A program made the translations under genes and the position numbers. From Streptomyces uncialis (GTDB taxonomy: Bacteria; Actinomycetota; Actinomycetes; Streptomycetales; Streptomycetaceae), in assembly GCF_001905345.1 (NCBI RefSeq), contig NZ_LFBV01000012.1, positions 175,522 through 239,521 on the forward strand: DNA of 64,000 nucleotides, in the 5' to 3' direction. The notes beneath the pieces are model-generated. The model had not been told where the DNA came from, did no database searches, and saw nothing but the letters and a program-made list of their open reading frames with translations. This document shows positions 56,927 through 64,000 of this stretch, in pieces (within the stretch, counting starts at the first letter, position 1; every line of letters starts with the position of its first letter).

Positions 56927-58435
56927 CTACCTACGAGTTCTCAGCAGTGCGTCGAGTGCCGGGACCGATGAGCGCGGAGACAGGGTCAGCCGCGCGGCCA
57001 GCGACTCCTCCCACTGGTCGGTGAGGCCATCCATGAGCCTCTTCCTCATCCCCTTCGTAATGTGGGTGTAGCGGGCCTGAATCGAGCCGTCCTCGTGCCC
57101 GAGCCGTTCGTCCATGAGCTTGGGCGGTGTACCAAGCTCCTCCATCACTGTCTTGTGGGTGTGCCGAAGACCGTGCGGAGTGAGGCCCTGCGCGATCGGG
57201 AGCCAGCAGGCATCCGCCCGTCCGGAAGCGTTCCGGCCTCGGACAGGGGCACCGGGCCAGGTATCAGCCAGCACGGGCACAGGGTGGGCATCGTTGGGCG
57301 CCTTCTTCGGGAACCAGCCCGTCACGGCCGGCTGGAACAGCCAGGTCGCGAATCCAGTCCGCCGCCAGTGAGCGGCGGTCTCACCGCCGGAGCCGCCTCG
57401 GACATATCCGAGTTCGGCGACCGCTGCTTCGACCTTGACTCTGGTCCCCTCTGCTACGGCCTCCGGCCGGTTGAGGACGTTCGAGACCGTGCCTGTGGAG
57501 ACGCCAGAACGGCGGGCAACATCGACCAGTTTGGCGCCGGGGCGTCGAGCGGAGTCGTTCACCGCACCGTGGCCGCGGAACACGTGCGCGCGGCCGTGGC
57601 AGGCACAGGGCTTCGGCCTGGCACGGGCGATGTGACCCAAGTACAGGTCCGACAACCACCCCGGAGAGTCGATGTCCCGGTACGAGTCGTCCTTGGGCGG
57701 GCAGTGATGCAATTCTCCCGAGTCCAGCTCGTACAGCTGCCACTCGACCCGGACCTTCTCAGGCCGGGCGAACTTCGGCTCCAGGCCGACGATTTCGCCC
57801 CACCGCATGCCGGTGTACCCCTTGAGCACGGTGGCCACGAACTCGTCGTCCCGACCGGAGAGCAAGGACCCCCGTTCGGCGATGAGCAGGATGCCGAGGC
57901 CATCGGTCACCACCTTTTCCGGAGCCCGGTTCCGTGAACGGCCGGCGCGCTTGCCCCTGCCCCGCCGCTTCGTGGCGGGGTTGGCGTCCCGCAACCCTTC
58001 CTCCACGGCGTCACTGAGGATCAGGTGCAGCGTGCCGCGCCAGGTCTTGACGCTGGACGCCGCGTAGATCGCCTTCTCCTTCTTCTCCCAGACATCCACG
58101 TCGGTGCGCTGGATGTCCGCCACGGCCTTCTCCTCGAATTCCGGGAGAAGGTGCTCCTCGATGTGCCGCTTGTAGTTCTGCATCGTGGACGCTGCGAGGT
58201 CCTGCGCCTCGTACCAGCGGTTCACGAAGCTGCCGAACGTCTCCTTGCCCGCGTCCGGGTCCCGCCACGTTCCCTTCCTCACCTCGGCCTCAAGGTCGTT
58301 CGCTGCCTTCGCAGCTTCCCTCTTGGTCGTGAAGCGGATCGTGTTGCCGTCCTCGTCCTCGACCGTCCGAAGTACGCCTTGTGCGATCCAGTACCGAGCG
58401 CGGTACCAGTCGCCCCGCTTCTCGCCGTAGCCCAA
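56927..58435 (-). CDS. tyrosine integrase with embedded LacI-type HTH
   Basis: 502 aa with the start taken at TTG 58435, after GGGGAG. A longer frame reaches 58732 but overlaps the excisionase gene. The N-terminal arm/core-binding part has a SAM-like domain (WRDPDAGKETFGSFVNRW). The catalytic domain has Arg in GYTGMRWGEIVGLE, HGLRHTH, and LGHEDGSIQARYTHITK with the active Tyr. Between the first Arg and HGLRH lies an insertion with a LacI-type helix-turn-helix (LVDVARRSGVSTGTVSNVLN, then AELGYV). It inserts and excises the element at tRNA-Pro. The insertion is unusual and may tie integration to regulation. Confidence 0.9.
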   Translation of the reverse strand: MGYGEKRGDWYRARYWIAQGVLRTVEDEDGNTIRFTTKREAAKAANDLEAEVRKGTWRDPDAGKETFGSFVNRWYEAQDLAASTMQNYKRHIEEHLLPEFEEKAVADIQRTDVDVWEKKEKAIYAASSVKTWRGTLHLILSDAVEEGLRDANPATKRRGRGKRAGRSRNRAPEKVVTDGLGILLIAERGSLLSGRDDEFVATVLKGYTGMRWGEIVGLEPKFARPEKVRVEWQLYELDSGELHHCPPKDDSYRDIDSPGWLSDLYLGHIARARPKPCACHGRAHVFRGHGAVNDSARRPGAKLVDVARRSGVSTGTVSNVLNRPEAVAEGTRVKVEAAVAELGYVRGGSGGETAAHWRRTGFATWLFQPAVTGWFPKKAPNDAHPVPVLADTWPGAPVRGRNASGRADACWLPIAQGLTPHGLRHTHKTVMEELGTPPKLMDERLGHEDGSIQARYTHITKGMRKRLMDGLTDQWEESLAARLTLSPRSSVPALDALLRTRR

Positions 58436-58458
58436 TCTCCTACTCCCCTTCTTGAAAT

Positions 58459-58815
58459 TCAGGCAGCGGCAAGCCGACGCTCGGACCGGTCGGCCCGACG
58501 CGGAGGCTTGGCCTTGAGGCGAGTGGCTGCCACGGGCCCTGGTGATGGGGTGCGACGGGATCGCGGAACCGGGTCCCGCTCGGCCGCGGACGCTCGTCCT
58601 CTCACGGGGCGCTCCTCGAAGACACGAAGGATCTCCCCGTAGTGCTCCGTCGTGAAGCGGTATCCGGCGCCGGTCCGGATGAACGGGATGCGCCCGCGCC
58701 GGGCCTGCTCCTTCACCCACCATTCCGAGCAACCGAGGGCTTCAGCGACGGCCGCTGCGCGGTAGAGGGGAGGAAGGGTGACCGCGGTGACACTGTGACG
58801 GCTGTGACTCGTCAT
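58459..58815 (-). CDS. excisionase-like HTH protein
   Basis: 118 aa from the ATG at 58815, which overlaps the RepA-like stop (ATGA). A MerR/excisionase-type winged HTH is seen at LYRAAAVAEALGCSEWWVKE, then ARRGRIPFIRTGAGYRFT. The C-terminal half is Arg/Pro-rich and disordered. Placed directly upstream of the integrase gene, as Xis is in pSAM2-type elements. It likely promotes excision. Confidence 0.82.
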   Translation of the reverse strand: MTSHSRHSVTAVTLPPLYRAAAVAEALGCSEWWVKEQARRGRIPFIRTGAGYRFTTEHYGEILRVFEERPVRGRASAAERDPVPRSRRTPSPGPVAATRLKAKPPRRADRSERRLAAA

Positions 58816-59834
58816 GCCTGTCCCCCGTTCTCCGACGGGACCACGTAGCCGCCACCCTTCCTCACAAGCTGGACATCCTTGGCCATCCGGGAGCATGTCT
58901 GCCGGACGAGGTCCGGCTCCAGGCCCGTGCCCTCGGCTATGCCCTTCGGCCTGGCGCCGGGGTTCGCACGGACGAATCGCAGAATCGTCGCGCGGGTATC
59001 ACCGATGGTGTGTTCAGCGGCAGGGCCTTCGAGGAGCTGCCATGCGCCGGCCTCCGCGTAGAAGCGGAGTGCGTACTCAGCCTCGTCGACGTCGCGGCCG
59101 GTGACGTGGAGAACACCATCGGCCTGGCCACGAGAGCGCTTCAACACGAGGGTGGCGTCCGCTGCTCCCGCGAGGCCGTTCGTGCCGGAGACCTCGGCGA
59201 GGAAGTCGTCCGAAGCGGCCTTGCGCACGTGGTGGACCAGGACCACAGCGACGCCGTAGTGATCCGCGATGCGCTTGGCATGGCCGACCGCGGCGTAATC
59301 CGCTTCGTACGCGGAGGCTCCCGGAGCTGAGTTCCCCCGCATCTTCGCGAAAACGTCGACCACGACCATCCGCGCCTCGGGGTTACGGTCGAGCCACTGG
59401 GCGATGGCCTCGTTCCCGCCCTGCGGCAGCGGCGGACATGAGGTGGCCAAGGTCAACGTGGCGGGAGCGCGATCGCCACCGAGGATCTTTCCCATCCGGG
59501 TCTGGAGCCGCCTCGGGGTGTCCTCCAGGGCCAGGTACAGCACCGGTCCGCCCTCGACGGGGATGGAGTCCATGGCCGTACCGCCGGCGGCGACAGAGAG
59601 GGCCAGGCCGAGGGAAAGCCAGGACTTGCCCACCTTGGGCGGTCCGGCGAGCAGATTGACCCCCTCGGAGATGATCCCGGGCACGGCCCACTTCGGTGCC
59701 GGGAACTCGGTCGCCATCAGCTCGTCGGCCGTCCAAGCAGTGCGGATTCGCTGCTGGGCAGGCTGGAGCGGACGGGGCTCGGGTGCGGGTTGAGAGGAGT
59801 ACAGGTGAGGCGGGTTGTACGGGTCGTCGTTCAC
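58812..59834 (-). CDS. RepA-like AAA ATPase / replication protein
   Basis: 340 aa. RecA/DnaB-fold ATPase with Walker A in LLAGPPKVGKSWLSLGLA, Walker B-like RMVVVDVFAKM, and VLVHHVRKAASDDFL, matching RepA-type hexameric helicases (AAA_25). The C-terminus carries a winged-helix-like region (TILRFVRANPGARPKGIAE, GTGLEPDLVRQTCSRM). It probably unwinds element DNA for replication with the primase-polymerase. It overlaps both neighbours by 4 bp. Confidence 0.85.
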   Translation of the reverse strand: MNDDPYNPPHLYSSQPAPEPRPLQPAQQRIRTAWTADELMATEFPAPKWAVPGIISEGVNLLAGPPKVGKSWLSLGLALSVAAGGTAMDSIPVEGGPVLYLALEDTPRRLQTRMGKILGGDRAPATLTLATSCPPLPQGGNEAIAQWLDRNPEARMVVVDVFAKMRGNSAPGASAYEADYAAVGHAKRIADHYGVAVVLVHHVRKAASDDFLAEVSGTNGLAGAADATLVLKRSRGQADGVLHVTGRDVDEAEYALRFYAEAGAWQLLEGPAAEHTIGDTRATILRFVRANPGARPKGIAEGTGLEPDLVRQTCSRMAKDVQLVRKGGGYVVPSENGGQA

Positions 59835-60430
59835 TTCGCCTCCTCACTCTCGGAGGTCTGCTTGACGATCCACTTCGCGGCCGCGGAGCAGGAGGCGAAA
59901 CCTTCCTTCGCACGCATCCAGCGGAGCGTGCCGATCCCGTACGTACCGTTGGGCACCGGCAGTGCGAGGGCGGAGAACTGCTTGCCGCCGCGCGGTCCCC
60001 GCCCTTCGTGGATCTCTCCGACCACATCCGACGCTTGCGGCCGGTGACACCGTCCCTGGGTGACCAGGAACTCGTGAGGCTCGTTGTCGAACCAGGGCTG
60101 TCCCGGCCACAGGTACAGCCCGGCAACCTTGCGGGCCTTCTCACCAAAGCCAGTTGCACGTGTACTCGTGGTCCGAGTGCTGCCGCTCTCGCCGCTGATG
60201 ACATGCACGGTGTGACACACGAGGCAGACCACCCGCACCGTCGTACGGGGGTAGGTACCGCTGTGGTCGCAGTCCTCGTTCTGACAGGAGTGCCGCTCGA
60301 CCGCACCCTCGTACGAGGAGCGGTAGTGCTCGTCCTCGCGGATGTCGACCGTCCACGAAGGACGCACGCAGCCCTGCTCGTGGCCCAGCTCGCGCCAACC
60401 GAGGTACGTGTCCTGAACGCTGAGGTTCAT
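59831..60430 (-). CDS. hypothetical Cys-rich AICE protein (199 aa)
   Basis: The ATG at 60430 overlaps the primase-polymerase stop (ATGA), and its own stop overlaps the RepA-like start. A possible zinc site is formed by HSCQNEDCDHSG and VRVVCLVCHTVHVI. The C-terminal half has a Trp-containing basic segment. It resembles uncharacterised proteins in Streptomyces AICEs. A role with the replication proteins on either side is likely, from coupling only. Confidence 0.75.
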   Translation of the reverse strand: MNLSVQDTYLGWRELGHEQGCVRPSWTVDIREDEHYRSSYEGAVERHSCQNEDCDHSGTYPRTTVRVVCLVCHTVHVISGESGSTRTTSTRATGFGEKARKVAGLYLWPGQPWFDNEPHEFLVTQGRCHRPQASDVVGEIHEGRGPRGGKQFSALALPVPNGTYGIGTLRWMRAKEGFASCSAAAKWIVKQTSESEEAK

Positions 60431-61311
60431 GCCGCCCTCCTTGCCACGGTGCGGGGCTTCCTCGCGCCGGCCCGCAAGCCGGAGGCGACCGTGCGCCGCG
60501 CTTCCGCCTCGTGGAGGCCCTTCCCCACAGCCTCGCTGACCAGCCGGGCCGTCACACCGCCGGCCGCCAGCTCACCGCCGGCGACAAGCTGCCCGAGTGC
60601 CACGGACGCCTGATAGAGCGCGTTGTTCCGGTTCCCTGCGAAGGCACGAGCAACGCGCTGCGCCTCGCCCTCGATGGCAGCCGTCAGATAGCGGTCAAGT
60701 CCGCCGGATACGAACAGGGATACGTCCGAGGGCCCCTGGGGCGGCATTGACGGGGGCAGGAGGAGCTTCGCCAGCCAACCCGGAAGGGGTGCCGGGGCCG
60801 ACTCGCGGACGACCTCGTACGACCGGCCGTCCACATTGCTCCCCGCGCCCACCACAAAGCCGCCGCACGCCCGGGTGTCGATCTTCCAGCCGAGCTTGCC
60901 CGCTGAGTTCCGCAGCTCGGTCCCGAACGGAGCGGTGAAGTAGAGGTGGAAGCCACCGCTGCCGGTCCGGACCGTGTACGTGTCGCTGGGATACCGCTCG
61001 CCGTGCTCCTCGGCGAGCAGACCGAGCATGTCAGCGCCATCAGCGACGCGCCGCGGAGTTCCGGCAGGCGGTCGGTCGTGGTCGCCCTTCGGGACATCCA
61101 GGTCGACCACCACCAGGCGCGAGGGGCCGGTGGCGATACCGAGGTTGTAGGCGTCGGCCGACCAGCAACGCGTGAGGCGGTCGGGTTCGGTCGTGGCACG
61201 CGACTCCCACGAGCGGACGGCGGGCCGCTTGTCGCCGGGGACGAGCGGGAAGACATGCCAGCCCCGCTCAGCCGAAAGAAGCACTCCCGGGGGTGGGGTG
61301 TTGTGGTGCAT
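60427..61311 (-). CDS. bifunctional DNA primase-polymerase
   Basis: 294 aa. Prim-pol domain motifs: WHVFPLVPGDKRPAVRSWES, the catalytic acidic pair in LVVVDLDVPKGDHD, and SGGFHLYFTAPFGTE, followed by IDTRACGGFVVGAGSNVDG. It primes and starts synthesis for the element's replication. The usual partner of RepA-like helicases in AICEs. The start is the ATG at 61311. Confidence 0.92.
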   Translation of the reverse strand: MHHNTPPPGVLLSAERGWHVFPLVPGDKRPAVRSWESRATTEPDRLTRCWSADAYNLGIATGPSRLVVVDLDVPKGDHDRPPAGTPRRVADGADMLGLLAEEHGERYPSDTYTVRTGSGGFHLYFTAPFGTELRNSAGKLGWKIDTRACGGFVVGAGSNVDGRSYEVVRESAPAPLPGWLAKLLLPPSMPPQGPSDVSLFVSGGLDRYLTAAIEGEAQRVARAFAGNRNNALYQASVALGQLVAGGELAAGGVTARLVSEAVGKGLHEAEARRTVASGLRAGARKPRTVARRAA

Positions 61312-61401
61312 GCTGAAGGCACCTCCTGGTTCCTTGGATGGGATGGGGAGGAACCGGGGCAGCGGGCTTCGTTGGCCCGTCGACCGCTGCCCCGGGTCGA
61401 T

Positions 61402-61764
61402 TCAGTGGTTCTGCGCGAGGCTCCAAGCGCGGTACGCCTCGCGGACGTATGCGCGGTAGTCCTCACCTGCGGCCAGGTCGGCGCCCTTGGGGCTCAAGCC
61501 ATGGTGTTCGGTGTCGTGCTCAACCAGGCCGAAGGCAGCCGTCTCGGCGGTACGGACGAGAGGACCGGTGGCCTCCGAGCCGTGGCTCTCCGTCTGTTGA
61601 AGCGTGAGGCGGTCGAGGAACGCGGCCTTGCGGAGCAGGAACTCACGGCTCGCCTCGAACCCCGGAGTCCTGGTGAACCGCTGGAGCCATGGCAACTCGA
61701 TGTCGAGGGCCGGTGCGCCCATGTAGGCGGCTTCCGGATCTCCGGCGGAGTGTTCGATCGTCAT
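61402..61764 (-). CDS. hypothetical AICE protein (120 aa)
   Basis: ATG at 61764. All-helical prediction with LPWLQRFTRTPGFEASREFLL, FLDRLTLQQTESHGSEAT, and AYVREAYRAWSLAQ. No known motif. Small proteins of this size in the same position are common in AICEs and often have unknown roles. 90 bp separate it from the primase-polymerase gene. Confidence 0.72.
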   Translation of the reverse strand: MTIEHSAGDPEAAYMGAPALDIELPWLQRFTRTPGFEASREFLLRKAAFLDRLTLQQTESHGSEATGPLVRTAETAAFGLVEHDTEHHGLSPKGADLAAGEDYRAYVREAYRAWSLAQNH

Positions 61765-61778
61765 TCGTTCCTCTCGGA

Positions 61779-62027
61779 TCAGTAGAGGTCGGCGGGCGCA
61801 GCATCCGTCCCGCCCGCCGACTTCAGCAGGAGCTCACGGAGGTCGGTTCCGATCACGGCCGCGAGGCGGCCCTCGATCGCCGTCCAGGAGGCAGGGTCAA
61901 TGGCCATGAGGGCAGCAACGGCCCTGGGCCCCTTGCCCTCCTCGATGGCCGTCAGCACGTCGCGCAGTTCACCAGCGGCCATCAGCGAAACGCGCGGCGG
62001 GGTGGTGGTCATGTGCGGCTGGAGCAT
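61779..62027 (-). CDS. hypothetical AICE protein (82 aa)
   Basis: ATG at 62027 after GAGGAACCACG. An acidic/helical protein (AAGELRDVLTAIEEGKGPRA, then TAIEGRLAAVIGTDLREL). Function unknown. It is 14 bp upstream of the 120-aa gene and probably cotranscribed with it. Confidence 0.68.
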   Translation of the reverse strand: MLQPHMTTTPPRVSLMAAGELRDVLTAIEEGKGPRAVAALMAIDPASWTAIEGRLAAVIGTDLRELLLKSAGGTDAAPADLY

Positions 62028-62048
62028 CGTGGTTCCTCGCTCTCTGGG

Positions 62049-62237
62049 TTACATGTCGGGGACAACGTCGGCCAGCGTCGCCATGACCTGGTCGATAGCA
62101 GGGGCAGCGGGGGTGTGGGACAGGTAGTAGCCGAAGAGCACGGCGACGATGGCCGCTCCGGCTCCGACCGACTTGGAGCGGATGAGCATGCCCAGGAGGA
62201 GCCCGAAGAGCAGGAGCGCGGAGATCGAGAAGGACAA
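62049..62237 (-). CDS. small membrane protein, spread-like (62 aa)
   Basis: Two hydrophobic segments (FSISALLLFGLLLGMLI, then GAGAAIVAVLFGYYLS) and a short polar C-terminus. Small membrane proteins of this kind (Spd) accompany FtsK-like Tra in Streptomyces plasmids and help spread within mycelium. The role is inferred from location. Confidence 0.68.
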   Translation of the reverse strand: MSFSISALLLFGLLLGMLIRSKSVGAGAAIVAVLFGYYLSHTPAAPAIDQVMATLADVVPDM

Positions 62238-62250
62238 GTTGCAGCCTCCG

Positions 62251-62367
62251 TCAGGGAAGTTGGTGTGTGGCGGGCGGACGGTCCGGCGCGGGTTCGCCGG
62301 CAGGACACGAGGCGACCCCGAGGCCGAGGACGAGACCGATCAGGGCGAGCTGGATGCGCCGAGGCAC
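62251..62367 (-). CDS. 38-aa membrane or lipoprotein-like peptide
   Basis: A GTG at 62367 after GGAGGTATCT. The sequence starts VPRRIQLALIGLVLGLGVAS and is followed by a Cys, giving a lipobox-like end to the hydrophobic segment (GVASC), then a Pro-rich tail. It may be a small lipoprotein. Confidence 0.5.
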   Translation of the reverse strand: MPRRIQLALIGLVLGLGVASCPAGEPAPDRPPATHQLP

Positions 62368-62381
62368 AGATACCTCCTGGG

Positions 62382-62639
62382 TCAGCGGGTGGTGCCCTCG
62401 TGGTGGAGCCGGGAGGCCAAGTTGTAGAGACGGCGGCCGACCCGGACCCGCTGCCCGTGGCCCTCACAGCGACGGCAGTGCCGACCACGCTTGAGCCGTC
62501 CGCCGAATCGGGAGACGCGAACCTTGGCACCCCAGCCCTTGCACTTGCGGCAGGCTCCGAGGGGGCTCGCCGCGCACAAAGCGGCGTAGCTGAGCGTGAT
62601 GAGCAGCAGAGCGGTCGCGAGATCGAACCAGGTAGGCAT
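62382..62639 (-). CDS. TM protein with CxxCxGxG-like motif (85 aa)
   Basis: ATG at 62639 after GGGAGGGG. One N-terminal TM segment (WFDLATALLLITLSYAAL) then two Cys pairs in DnaJ-like contexts: GACRKCKGWGAKV and RHCRRCEGHGQRV. Small AICE proteins of this type are often seen near Tra. The zinc knuckles face the cytoplasm, if the usual orientation holds. Function unknown. Confidence 0.68.
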   Translation of the reverse strand: MPTWFDLATALLLITLSYAALCAASPLGACRKCKGWGAKVRVSRFGGRLKRGRHCRRCEGHGQRVRVGRRLYNLASRLHHEGTTR

Positions 62640-62778
62640 GAGAACCCCTCCCAGGGCAGGCTTCAAGGTGTGACTACGGGGGCGCTAGGGACTAGTGCGC
62701 AGGTCAACAGCTATGCGGGCCGCTAGCAGGGGTGCTAGACCTAGCGGGCGGCTCGCTAGGTCCAGCAGCGTTCAGCGG

Positions 62779-64000
62779 CTACGCCGCAGCGGCTCCGCTG
62801 TCACGTTCAGCCACTGCCTTGAGCAGGTCAGCGCGCTTGATACCGCGCCGGTTCGCGCTTTTGCCCCCTTCGGTCGAGCCCCAGACCTGACCGGTGCGGA
62901 CGCCGTACGGTTTGAGCGCGAGGGTGAGCTGCTCGGGCGCCCACTCGCCGTACACACCGGGCCGCAGTTCGGCGAGGGCGGCGACGGCGACCTCGTTCCA
63001 GACCTTTGGAGTGCTGTCCGGGACAGCGGCGAGGAGGTCGGCGAGGAGGTCGTACGAGACAGCCGGTTCGGCCTCCGGCTGCTCTCCCGCGGCGTGCCCC
63101 GCCAGCCTTCCGGCTCGCTCGCGGAGCACCCTGGCCCGAAGAGCGATGCTGTCCGCCAGTACGGCGTCGACCAGCGCGGCACGCACGATCCGGGCGTCCG
63201 CGCCCTCGCCGAGGAAGTAGCAGACCCCCTTCTCGGCCCAGGCGAACAAGGTGGCCCGAACCCCGCGCTTGTACGCGCCAGTGCCGAGGACCATGTCGTT
63301 CTCGACCTGGCCCATGACCTTGAGACACCAGCGGGCGGAGGCGTTCGCGCTGATCGCCTTCGGGATGCTGTCCTTGTCCGGTCGCTGAGTGGCGAGCAAC
63401 AAGACCATGCCCGTGGCCGGCCCGCGCTTGACCAGGTCGACGCAGATCTCCTCGAACTCCGCACCGTGTTTGTCGTGCTCGAACCACACCTGGCACTCGT
63501 CCACACCGATCACGATCGGATGAAGCCCGAGTGACCTCTTGGACGCCAGCTCGGTCGTGACCTTGGACTCGGGGCACATGTCCCGGGGAAGCGACCTGAT
63601 GACCTTCGCGCGCCTGCGCATCTCCTCTCTGAGTTCCCGCAGGTCCGCGATGGCGTACTCGATGTCCGCGGCCTCCTCGCCGGCGCGGTGCCGGTGGGCG
63701 ACGCGGTCGCCGACCGCGTCCAGGTCGCCGGTGCCCTTCAGGTCATAGGTATGGAGTTCGGCCCGGATGTCGAGCGCGGCGATGAGGAGGAGCAGACGGA
63801 GGAGGAATGTCTTGCCCATCCGCGGGATCGCCCCGATGACACCGGCGATGAACATCAGCGTGATGCCGACCCATCGGCCACGCTGATCGGTTCCCCACAC
63901 GACGGGTTGGAACAGGTCAACGGTTCCGGACTGTGCGAGAGGCCAGGGCGCGGGGCGGGACTTCGCCAGGTCCTCGTCACCGACCCAGAGGCGGAGATGC
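62779..64000 (-). CDS. FtsK/SpoIIIE-like DNA translocase (Tra), partial
   Basis: The gene continues beyond 64000. The frame upstream of a GTG at 63900 stays open (LRLWVGDEDLAKSRPAPWPL). Walker A in VIGAIPRMGKTFLLRLLLL, Walker B in HPIVIGVDECQVWFE, and the FtsK-like motif LLLATQRPDKDSIPKAI are present. The C-terminal ~60 residues contain a winged helix-like part (WAPEQLTLALKPYGVRTGQV). It pumps double-stranded DNA between mycelial cells during AICE transfer. Confidence 0.92.
   Translation of the reverse strand, partial: HLRLWVGDEDLAKSRPAPWPLAQSGTVDLFQPVVWGTDQRGRWVGITLMFIAGVIGAIPRMGKTFLLRLLLLIAALDIRAELHTYDLKGTGDLDAVGDRVAHRHRAGEEAADIEYAIADLRELREEMRRRAKVIRSLPRDMCPESKVTTELASKRSLGLHPIVIGVDECQVWFEHDKHGAEFEEICVDLVKRGPATGMVLLLATQRPDKDSIPKAISANASARWCLKVMGQVENDMVLGTGAYKRGVRATLFAWAEKGVCYFLGEGADARIVRAALVDAVLADSIALRARVLRERAGRLAGHAAGEQPEAEPAVSYDLLADLLAAVPDSTPKVWNEVAVAALAELRPGVYGEWAPEQLTLALKPYGVRTGQVWGSTEGGKSANRRGIKRADLLKAVAERDSGAAAA

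Larger units (their letters stand above)
56700..64000. mobile_element. actinomycete integrative and conjugative element (AICE), partial
   Basis: It begins at the tRNA-Pro 3' end and runs off the window. It carries, in order on the minus strand: tyrosine integrase, excisionase-like protein, RepA-like ATPase, unknown, primase-polymerase, small proteins, and an FtsK/Tra translocase. This is the pSAM2/SLP1-type layout: integration at a tRNA, autonomous replication by Rep/primase-polymerase, and transfer as double-stranded DNA by an FtsK-like pump. The right attachment site is outside the window. Confidence 0.88.

Overview
The window is high-GC actinomycete DNA, almost certainly from a Streptomyces chromosome. 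The backbone genes are typical Streptomyces genes in a familiar order: nth, crp, an MBL-fold hydrolase, a NUDIX protein, RidA, a tandem pair of ArsA/Get3-like ATPases, wblA, and a class A penicillin-binding protein. Two mobile elements interrupt this backbone.

Host DNA, 1-4411: the end of an alpha/beta hydrolase gene, a gene-free tract of Streptomyces intergenic repeats, a MarP-type membrane serine protease, a NUDIX hydrolase, and the 3' half of nth (endonuclease III).

Prophage, about 4412-43474 (39 kb): a phiC31-related temperate siphophage inserted inside nth, with the shared core CCCGAAGG at both junctions. The left end supplies a divergent promoter and nth 5' half, fused in frame to the host 3' half. 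The host 5' half is left truncated at the right junction. Most phage genes lie on the minus strand. Read from right to left they are: HNH endonuclease, small and large terminase, portal, protease, HK97 capsid, connectors, tail genes, tape measure, tail fibre, endolysin/holin, dNMP kinase, a large unknown protein (possible repressor), replication and recombination genes (RecB-like nuclease, gp3-like recombination directionality factor, PD-(D/E)XK nuclease, primase-helicase, family A DNA polymerase), a sigma factor, and then many tiny ORFs. A Streptomyces-type XRE/DUF397 regulator pair lies on the plus strand. A phiC31-type large serine integrase sits next to the right attachment site. Fifteen copies of a 22-bp palindrome (CAGTGACTCAC / GTGAGTCACTG) punctuate the lytic core, nearly always just after one stop codon and before the next gene. 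They are absent from both ends, where the integrase, nth' and XRE genes lie. They resemble the distributed repressor operators (CIRs) of phiC31.

Host DNA, 43475-56722: the nth 5' remnant, crp, the MBL/NUDIX pair, RidA/DUF4177, the ArsA-like pair, wblA, the PBP, a YqeY protein, a metallophosphoesterase and tRNA-Pro(CGG).

Integrative element, about 56700 to beyond 64000: an actinomycete integrative and conjugative element (AICE) at the 3' end of tRNA-Pro. It carries a tyrosine integrase with an embedded LacI-type helix-turn-helix, an excisionase-like HTH protein, a RepA-like ATPase, a primase-polymerase, several small proteins (some membrane-bound), and an FtsK/Tra-type translocase that runs off the window. 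Gene starts were chosen from Shine-Dalgarno sequences and overlaps. Family assignments come from motifs and remembered family features, not from searches.
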